Positions 57,327 through 64,000 of a DNA stretch of 64,000 nt are shown here, piece by piece (position 1 is the first letter of the stretch; the number at the start of each line of letters is the position of its first letter). The stretch comes from Muribaculaceae bacterium (lineage in GTDB: Bacteria; Bacteroidota; Bacteroidia; Bacteroidales; Muribaculaceae): the NCBI GenBank assembly GCA_022510465.1, contig JAFLTJ010000003.1, forward strand, positions 1 to 64,000, read 5' to 3'. The notes under the pieces were generated by a model, which saw only the letters and a program-made list of their open reading frames with translations, was not told the DNA's origin and did not search any database. The position numbers and the translations under genes are program-made.

Positions 57327-59408
57327 TTACCAGTCGGCATCCTCGCCGCCGGCAAACCACGTACAGCTCTTATACTTAAACTCGCCCGGGCCGACAACCG
57401 TGTAGACAACCGTCTGCTCGGTGGCAGCGCCGTCGTAGGCCGTAAAGTTGACCGTATAGGTGATATCCATATCGGCAACCGGAGCCGCGTCGGCATGCAG
57501 TCGGCTCAGCGCACCCGGCAAAACCTCCGTGCAGAAACGCTTCTTAAGCAGCAGAACAATTTCGTCGTCGCTCATGCCATCATAAACCGTGTACCCCTCG
57601 GGGATATGGCTCTTAGCCGACGAAGCCCTGACATCGACATTTCCATAGTAGGCCGACGCGCCCGAATAGAACTCGGCGTTGCCGCGATAGTCGATAAACG
57701 ACGTGCCGCTGGTCAGCGACGTCTCGCCCATAGGCTTGCAGATGGTCTCAAATACCCAGTTGACACATTCCATATAGTATGTATAGCTCGGGTCGGTGTT
57801 GCGCGCGTAGGGCAGAGTGATGACAACCGACGGATTATATTTCCACTGGCCCTCGCTCTTGGTAAACTGGTCGGTGGTCAACCCCTCGTTAAGAACCCAT
57901 TCGCCGCCCGTGAACTGATACTGACCGGCGCGGTAGGCCGTCATCGAATTGGCATAATACTTATATACAACCGTTTTCACGTCGCCCTCAACCGCATACG
58001 GCAGCTGCTGTTTCAGATAAACCGGCACAAGCGTCTTGGGATGGTCGCCCGACAGGTTGCCGTAGCTCTGGCCCATCGCCGCATAGTCGGCCGGCTGAAC
58101 AACGATAGTATTTGCCGGAACACTCCACGTGCTGCCGTTATACAGATAAATCGCCTCGCGCTCGCTGCTGACAACATTGCCCGCCGGAGCCCGTCGTGCA
58201 GTCGCCTTGGCAGCCCCGTCGCTATACTCCGTCAGCAAGATGTTGTAATACTTGCCCGAGCCGCTTACGGCCATGAAATAGCCCGTAAAGGTGTACTTCT
58301 GCCCGTCAACAAGGCCCGCCTTGAGAAGGTCGCTCGCATAGTAGACGCTACCCTGAACCGTCTCCTCCCCGTCGAGTATGACGTTGTAATAGGTTCCGCT
58401 AATCGACAGCGTGCCCGTAAACTGAACATACTTGGGCAGGAAATTGTCGGTCGCGCCACATGCAGCCACGATATCGCTCACGCTCTGAACCGCCGGCGCG
58501 GGATAGGTATACTCTCCGGCGCCGTCAACACTGTAATCCCCGGCGCTGACAGCTATCTGGAGACCCTTATTGTAGGCCGACACCGTTCCCTTGACCGTAA
58601 CCTTGCTGCCTATGTTGACAGCCGTCTGGTCAAAACCGCTGGCCTGATAGCACAGAATAGACCCGCTATTGTCGGTCACGATAAAACCGCGAGCGCAGAT
58701 TGCCGTCACATAACCCTTGACAACAAGGTTATCGTTCAGCGACGCGCCGCCTACAACCGACGTCGCCTCCCACTCGGTAGGCGCAACATCGCCGCCGCCA
58801 ACAGTGCCGAATATCGGGTCGACAGCAGCCTCATTGTAGGTCACCACGGCATACGTGCCCGCCGTAGCGTCGTCATACTCACGGCCCAATATGCCCGGCA
58901 GATAACGGCTTGCGGGGCACGACGGCGCGAACGCGCTGATATAGTCGTCATCGCTCCCCCAGGCCTCGATATAATCATCCTCGCCAAGCGTATACAGCTC
59001 CAGGCTGGCGTTGATGGCGGCAACATCGGCCGGTAGCTTGCTCTCTACGTTATAGGATACCTTTATCGACGACTCGTTGTTCATCGAAAAATAGGGGAAC
59101 GAAGAGCTCGACAGCAACGCCGGGATATAGCGGCGCGCCTGTGCCTCGTCGGCAAAATACCCGTTGGTCCCCACGGCTGCCAGGGCCTCACTCTCATCAA
59201 GCGACGCCGCCAGCGACACATTTGCACTCAGCGTCGAGATTGTATTGTAATCGGCCGCCGTCAGCGTGTAGGTTATCGTCTCTACCTTGTCATATACCGG
59301 CGGCTCCTCAAAGCCGTCAAGCGCGTTGTTCCACGAATTCTCGTCACAGCTGCTCATCATCGCAACCGCGCCAAGCAGCGGCAATATATATTTGAAATTC
59401 AATTTCAT
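57327..59408 (-). CDS. Secreted lipoprotein with OB-fold-like repeats
   Basis: Lipobox VAMMSSCDENS; segments VKGYVTAICARGFIVTDNSGSILCY and FTGTLSISGTYYNVILDGEE suggest OB folds. Confidence 0.75.
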   Translation of the reverse strand: MKLNFKYILPLLGAVAMMSSCDENSWNNALDGFEEPPVYDKVETITYTLTAADYNTISTLSANVSLAASLDESEALAAVGTNGYFADEAQARRYIPALLSSSSFPYFSMNNESSIKVSYNVESKLPADVAAINASLELYTLGEDDYIEAWGSDDDYISAFAPSCPASRYLPGILGREYDDATAGTYAVVTYNEAAVDPIFGTVGGGDVAPTEWEATSVVGGASLNDNLVVKGYVTAICARGFIVTDNSGSILCYQASGFDQTAVNIGSKVTVKGTVSAYNKGLQIAVSAGDYSVDGAGEYTYPAPAVQSVSDIVAACGATDNFLPKYVQFTGTLSISGTYYNVILDGEETVQGSVYYASDLLKAGLVDGQKYTFTGYFMAVSGSGKYYNILLTEYSDGAAKATARRAPAGNVVSSEREAIYLYNGSTWSVPANTIVVQPADYAAMGQSYGNLSGDHPKTLVPVYLKQQLPYAVEGDVKTVVYKYYANSMTAYRAGQYQFTGGEWVLNEGLTTDQFTKSEGQWKYNPSVVITLPYARNTDPSYTYYMECVNWVFETICKPMGETSLTSGTSFIDYRGNAEFYSGASAYYGNVDVRASSAKSHIPEGYTVYDGMSDDEIVLLLKKRFCTEVLPGALSRLHADAAPVADMDITYTVNFTAYDGAATEQTVVYTVVGPGEFKYKSCTWFAGGEDADW

Positions 59409-59442
59409 CTTCTTTGATTTCTTTGGTTTTTAACTTTATCTA

Positions 59443-62157
59443 TTAGAATGCAACCTTTAGACGCAAAGCGTACGTGCGACCAAAAGAGTAGAACACGCGA
59501 TAGGCGTTGTCCCACGAGCCCGTGCTGCCCGACGCCGTGTATGCATCAACTATATAATTGTAGTTAAACAAGTTATATACGTTGCCAAACAAAGTTGCGT
59601 CTAATCCGCCCACCTTGAAACGGTAGCTGGCCGACAGGTCAAACTGCTGGCCCCAGGGTATCTGCCACGGGTCCTTAACCTGAATCACAGCTCCCGGTGA
59701 GTAGTCGCTCGACGAGATTGTGTAGTCCGAATAGTTGCGCGCATTGAAAGTCCAGTCAACACCGATGCGCCACCCCTTGAACGGCCTGAAATTCAAGCCC
59801 AGATAGCCCGTAGTCTGCGCCGAGCCGCCAACCTTGCGACCCTTCTGGTTCAGAGTTGCCATCGCATGGTCGTCGGCAAACACGCCGCTCGCCAATGCCC
59901 CCGTGCGGGTATTGCTGATAGGCTGGCCGCTCGAGTTGTAGAAATAGCCCGTCGCATTGCTGTCCCAAATCCAGTCGCCAAGCGAAATCATACCGTTGAC
60001 ATCCATCCACGGCGTAGGCTTGTACACAAAGTTCACCTCCACACCCATGTGGCGGGCATCAACACCCTGCATGTTGAAATAGTAACGGTCACCGTTATCC
60101 ATTTCGCCGCTTCGCGTCGTCGTCTTGTCCATCCACTTGGTAAAATATCCGTTCAGCGTCGCCGTGAAGATAGGCGAATGATACTCATAACCTATCTCAA
60201 TCGACCCAACCTTCTCGTTTACAGCATTCGGATTGGTAGCGTTCGACGTCGTCGCCTGCAGGAACGCGCCGCCCGAGAAGAACGGAGCACGAGTGATATA
60301 TCCGCCGTTGAAATACACATTGTTATGACGGTCTATATTGTAGTTGGCACCACCCTTTATCGTTCCGGCCATAAAATTCAGCGTTTCCGACCGCTCGTGA
60401 GCCTCGTCATAATACAGATGGTCAACGCGCCAGTAAGTAGTGTTCGACACCGACCCCGCCAGCACCGTCGTCAGCCGCTTGTCAAGCAGCGAATACTCCA
60501 GCTGGGCATACGCACCCTCCTGCGCCGTGTGGCCGTCATAATTGCGATACACAACATCGCCCACGCCAAGCTTCTGATAGCGCCAGTTCGGGTCGGCTGC
60601 AGCAGCATTGTTCGCCGCCGACACCCCGCCGCGAGTCGAGTCATCCATATAATATTCGCCGCCATACAGGTCCTCAATCACATTCTTGTGATAACCTATA
60701 TAGTAGCGCATATCAAGACCCGCCGTCAGGTTCAGTTTATTCTCTATCAGCTCATTCTTGTAGGTCGACACCAGGCCATACCACTGATGCGAATTCACCG
60801 AGCGCGCCATAATCATGTTCGACCCCGTGGTCGACGCCATATTCATTTCCTCAACCGCAGCATAGTCAAACGTACCGTCGGCCCGGCGGAACAGCGTGTT
60901 CAGCACCCCGTTGCTCGCGCCATACCAGCTCGAGTAGCTTATCGACTGCCCGTTCCAGCTCCCGCGGCCCTGACCGCTGTAGCCATAACCGTCGGCCAGC
61001 GACACATACACCGCCGACGACAGCGACGACTTGTAATCTATCTGCCATATATGATTCAGCGATATCTGAGGCTTGTGATAGACATTCTTGTTCGACGACT
61101 TCACAACGCCATTCATATCATAGCCAAACGTCGGATTGTACTTGTACATACTCTCCCCGCTCATATAGTTCTTAACATTCTGCCAGCCCTCTATCGTCAA
61201 GCCATCCTGCGACGAGCGCTTATAGTGCGTCTGCGGAGAGCCAAACGCAGTCAGCGAAAGCTGGTGACTGTCATTCAACCGCTTCGACACATTCAGAAAA
61301 TAGGTATATGCATTAAAATTGGTCCCCTGAACATAGCCGTCGCCCCATTTGCGCGACCCGAGCAACGTCACGGCCCAGCCGTTACTCATTACGCCCGTCG
61401 ACACCGTGAACCCTATATGATTCAGCCCGTCGTTACCCATGCCGTAATAAACATTGCCGCCACGTTTTGTATCAAGAGTCTTAGTTGTTATCGATATCGT
61501 ACCGCCAACCGACGGAACCGACACTATCGCAGCCCCGAGACCGCGCTGCGTCTGCATCATCGACGTCACGTCGCTCAGGCCGGCCCAGTTTGACCAATAA
61601 ATGCCGCCCCATTCCATATCGTTCACCGGAATACCGTTTATCAGCGCTGCAACATTCTCAGTCTTGAAACCACGCATATTTATCTTAGCGTCGCCATAGC
61701 CGCCGCCATCCTTCGTCGCCCATACGCCCGGCGTTGTCTTCAACACCTCCGGAAACTCCTGGTTACCGAGCTTAACCTCTATTGTCGACGCATCTATCGT
61801 CGATACGGCAACAGGAGTCTGACGTGTGCGCGCCATCGACTGCGTCACCACAACATCCTTCAAAACCGTCGCCTCAACCTCCAGACTTATCGTCAGCAAG
61901 CCCTGGCCAACAGCTACATCCGTCGGCTTATAACCGATATAATCCACATGAAGCGTCTTTACATCGTCGGGTATCGACAGCGAGAAAGTACCTTCAATAT
62001 CGGTCGCCGTTGCATACTTAGTGCCCGGCACACTCACCGTCGCACCTATCAGCGGCTCCCCTTGTTCATCGAGAACCGTGCCACGACATGTAACGTTTGC
62101 AAGCAACCCCGTTGCTGCAAGCATCACAACTGTGGCAAAGAGAAGAAGTCTCTTCAT
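59443..62157 (-). CDS. TonB-dependent receptor with carboxypeptidase-regulatory N-terminal domain
   Basis: ATG at 62157 gives signal peptide; GTVLDEQGEPLIGATVSVPGTKYATATDIEGTFSL; KINMRGFKTENVAALINGIPVNDMEWGGIYWSNW. Confidence 0.93.
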   Translation of the reverse strand: MKRLLLFATVVMLAATGLLANVTCRGTVLDEQGEPLIGATVSVPGTKYATATDIEGTFSLSIPDDVKTLHVDYIGYKPTDVAVGQGLLTISLEVEATVLKDVVVTQSMARTRQTPVAVSTIDASTIEVKLGNQEFPEVLKTTPGVWATKDGGGYGDAKINMRGFKTENVAALINGIPVNDMEWGGIYWSNWAGLSDVTSMMQTQRGLGAAIVSVPSVGGTISITTKTLDTKRGGNVYYGMGNDGLNHIGFTVSTGVMSNGWAVTLLGSRKWGDGYVQGTNFNAYTYFLNVSKRLNDSHQLSLTAFGSPQTHYKRSSQDGLTIEGWQNVKNYMSGESMYKYNPTFGYDMNGVVKSSNKNVYHKPQISLNHIWQIDYKSSLSSAVYVSLADGYGYSGQGRGSWNGQSISYSSWYGASNGVLNTLFRRADGTFDYAAVEEMNMASTTGSNMIMARSVNSHQWYGLVSTYKNELIENKLNLTAGLDMRYYIGYHKNVIEDLYGGEYYMDDSTRGGVSAANNAAAADPNWRYQKLGVGDVVYRNYDGHTAQEGAYAQLEYSLLDKRLTTVLAGSVSNTTYWRVDHLYYDEAHERSETLNFMAGTIKGGANYNIDRHNNVYFNGGYITRAPFFSGGAFLQATTSNATNPNAVNEKVGSIEIGYEYHSPIFTATLNGYFTKWMDKTTTRSGEMDNGDRYYFNMQGVDARHMGVEVNFVYKPTPWMDVNGMISLGDWIWDSNATGYFYNSSGQPISNTRTGALASGVFADDHAMATLNQKGRKVGGSAQTTGYLGLNFRPFKGWRIGVDWTFNARNYSDYTISSSDYSPGAVIQVKDPWQIPWGQQFDLSASYRFKVGGLDATLFGNVYNLFNYNYIVDAYTASGSTGSWDNAYRVFYSFGRTYALRLKVAF

Positions 62158-62266
62158 AAAAAACCTAAATTTAAGTTGATAAATATTAAACACCGCAAAG
62201 ATACAAATATCATTCCTCTTTCGCAATACCCCCTCTCGGACCCATCACACCGCGTCAGCCCGGAAA

Positions 62267-62601
62267 GCAGGCTTCCAAGCCTGCGCCTTTCACCGTGACC
62301 CATGCTGCCGTTTTTTCCGCAGGCTTGGAAGCCTGCGGCTCCGGGGCCGTGCAAAATTGCCCGGAGGGCATAAAGATTGTTAGCCCTCGACTTTCGAGCC
62401 GCCAGGCGAGTTGTCGGGGGTCGCTTCCAAGCCTGCGGCATTCACAGCGACCCATCACACCGCGTCAGCCTGGAAAGCAGGCTTCCAAGCCTGCGGTAGC
62501 GCCGCGGAGCGGCAGCCACTTCGATAACCCCGTACGAGCTCGCACCGCGAGCGACGTGCGGGGCCAGCGCCACTTCACGACATCGCACCCCGGCGGGGTG
62601 C
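62267..62601. repeat. Modular palindromic repeat cluster 4
   Basis: Palindromes 62267, 62319, 62477; GGA hairpins 62358, 62501; second stems 62384-62420, 62528-62563; GCACCCCGGCGGGGTGC 62585. Confidence 0.87.
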
Positions 62602-62636
62602 TACTTTTACCGAGTGACCACCCCACCAAAAAAACG

Positions 62637-62664
62637 AAAGCCGGCAACCTCACGGTAACCGGCT
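62637..62664 (-). terminator. Intrinsic terminator downstream of 62711 CDS
   Basis: AAGCCGG...CCGGCTT stem followed by TCGTTTTTTT on minus strand. Confidence 0.8.
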
Positions 62665-62710
62665 TCCTTAAACAAAAACTCTATAAAATAAAAAAACTCT
62701 GTTCGTTTAT

Positions 62711-64000
62711 TTATCGGTTGATATATTTGCGGCCATTTTTGATTACCAAACCACGATACGACTCGTCAACGCGCTGGCCATACACATTATACATCGGCCC
62801 GTCAACCGCCTCCGGGTCAACCGCATCAATCTCAACCTCCTCTATGCCCGTCACCAGCCCAAAGCCCGACGTCACCAGCTTGCTGTTAAATCCGGTCGCA
62901 TTATCCTTTATATAGAAATAGAAGTATCCATCCTCCTCAACCGTAAGTTCAAGCGGCTCTTGCGCCGTTTCGGCGGCCTCGGCAACACCGGGCTCTCTCA
63001 TCATATTCCAGGCTGCTTTATTGGTTTTCGGCTTCGGAGCGTTTATTTTAAAGAAACTACCACCATTCAAATCTTCGGTGCTAAGCACGCCACCAACATT
63101 TACAAACGGATAATTCTTCACCGAGAACGTCTTATAATCACCGCTGCCCATATTTCCTCGCGAGCCCGCATCCGCGGTAACCGGGCGGAAATACCACCAC
63201 AGCTCCTGGTCCGGATTCGCTGCGTTATAGGTTATCGTGCCTCCTCGGTCTATCGCCACCACGTCAGAAGCAAGATACAGCACTTTTTCTCCATTCTTAT
63301 ATTTATATTCAAGATAGGTGCCTGCTGCTTCACCTTGGGGAACCGGAACATCTTTTTTGTCTACATAAACCGCGTCAATTATCCCAAAGAACTGATTGTT
63401 GCCGAGTTGAAAAGAGAACGATTCATCTGCCGTAACTTCAAAATCAAGAGTAGTCGTTTGAGCATTAATTGCATCGCGAGGATAGTCAAATGTTGTATCG
63501 GTAAATTTGCCGCCAAAAAGATTTGATACGTATGATTCATTTCCATTCGAGAGGTTGCTATCATCCAAGTTCGTATAACCGTGAATCTTGATTGACGACG
63601 TTATCAATTTGCCACTCGGAGCCGTTATCGTATATACAACCTGCCCGTAGCGCAACTGCAACGCTCCATAGTAGTCATAATCATTTTTGTATATTACAAG
63701 GTCTCCTGAATTAAACGATTGGATTGGATAGGTCACTGTGGGGTCGTCTTTCGCGTCTCCGTATAGCTCGGCTCCTGATTCCAATGTAAGTGTCGATTCT
63801 TTAATCGCAATTTTGTTGTCTTTAACAACTTCAGGAACCAGGTCACCGTCATCATAGCTGAATACAGCATGCTCATGCTCGCCAATTGTCGTGTGGTCAT
63901 AATCCAATACCGGCGGCGTGTACTGATACAAAGCTCCGGAGGTCTTAAGCTCTACATTGATTGTTAGAACCTTCATTTCGCCACCGTCATCATGCAGTTC
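62711..64000 (-). CDS. Secreted hypothetical protein with YGQRV-type C-terminal tail; 5' end beyond window
   Basis: C-terminus MYNVYGQRVDESYRGLVIKNGRKYINR; the open frame continues through the window edge (ELHDDGGEMKVLTINVEL, matching GNEMKVASFTITLDNG in the 39162 paralogue). Confidence 0.82.
   Translation of the reverse strand, partial: ELHDDGGEMKVLTINVELKTSGALYQYTPPVLDYDHTTIGEHEHAVFSYDDGDLVPEVVKDNKIAIKESTLTLESGAELYGDAKDDPTVTYPIQSFNSGDLVIYKNDYDYYGALQLRYGQVVYTITAPSGKLITSSIKIHGYTNLDDSNLSNGNESYVSNLFGGKFTDTTFDYPRDAINAQTTTLDFEVTADESFSFQLGNNQFFGIIDAVYVDKKDVPVPQGEAAGTYLEYKYKNGEKVLYLASDVVAIDRGGTITYNAANPDQELWWYFRPVTADAGSRGNMGSGDYKTFSVKNYPFVNVGGVLSTEDLNGGSFFKINAPKPKTNKAAWNMMREPGVAEAAETAQEPLELTVEEDGYFYFYIKDNATGFNSKLVTSGFGLVTGIEEVEIDAVDPEAVDGPMYNVYGQRVDESYRGLVIKNGRKYINR

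Noticed and set aside
57216-59036. 606-aa plus-strand ORF
   Set aside because: Antisense to the lipoprotein gene 57327-59408, which has a signal peptide and lipobox; composition typical of a shadow ORF
59866-61593. 575-aa plus-strand ORF
   Set aside because: Antisense to a clear TonB-dependent receptor; Arg/His/Ile-rich shadow ORF

Overview
Chromosomal window from a Bacteroidales-type genome; a Muribaculaceae-like origin is inferred from gene families only. Positions ~1-38.6 kb are a compact, mostly minus-strand block: greA, ferritin, cdd, M16 peptidases, rnhB, aroQ, nth, pheS, recO, ychF, miaA, DPP-IV-like peptidase, kdsA, rsmE, mnmA and others, with tRNA-Asn and tRNA-Ser. A low-GC acyltransferase and a gene remnant lie beside tRNA-Ser. 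Positions ~38.6-62.7 kb are more accessory: two TonB-receptor/lipoprotein loci, murI, a pseudokinase-like operon, and two large secreted proteins with matching C-terminal tails. The most unusual feature is a family of GC-rich modular palindromic repeats confined to intergenic gaps. They surround one small HUH/Y1 transposase of IS200/RAYT type (49211-49669, minus). The repeats have three parts: (i) a GCAGGCTT-CC-AAGCCTGC palindrome, often in inverted dimers 52-53 nt apart, with stem-preserving (covarying) variants; (ii) a two-hairpin module made of a short hairpin with a GGA triloop and exchangeable stem, a fixed 13/14-nt spacer, then a second stem (CCCYCGAC...GTCGGGG or CCCCGTAC...GTGCGGGG); (iii) a GCACCCC-GGC-GGGGTGC hairpin at near-fixed distance. 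Two inverted copies of module (ii), with different stems, flank the transposase. I propose a RAYT/REP-like system with an apparent modular grammar. All calls come from reading sequence and ORF translations; no database search was run, and some hairpin coordinates may be off by 1 nt.
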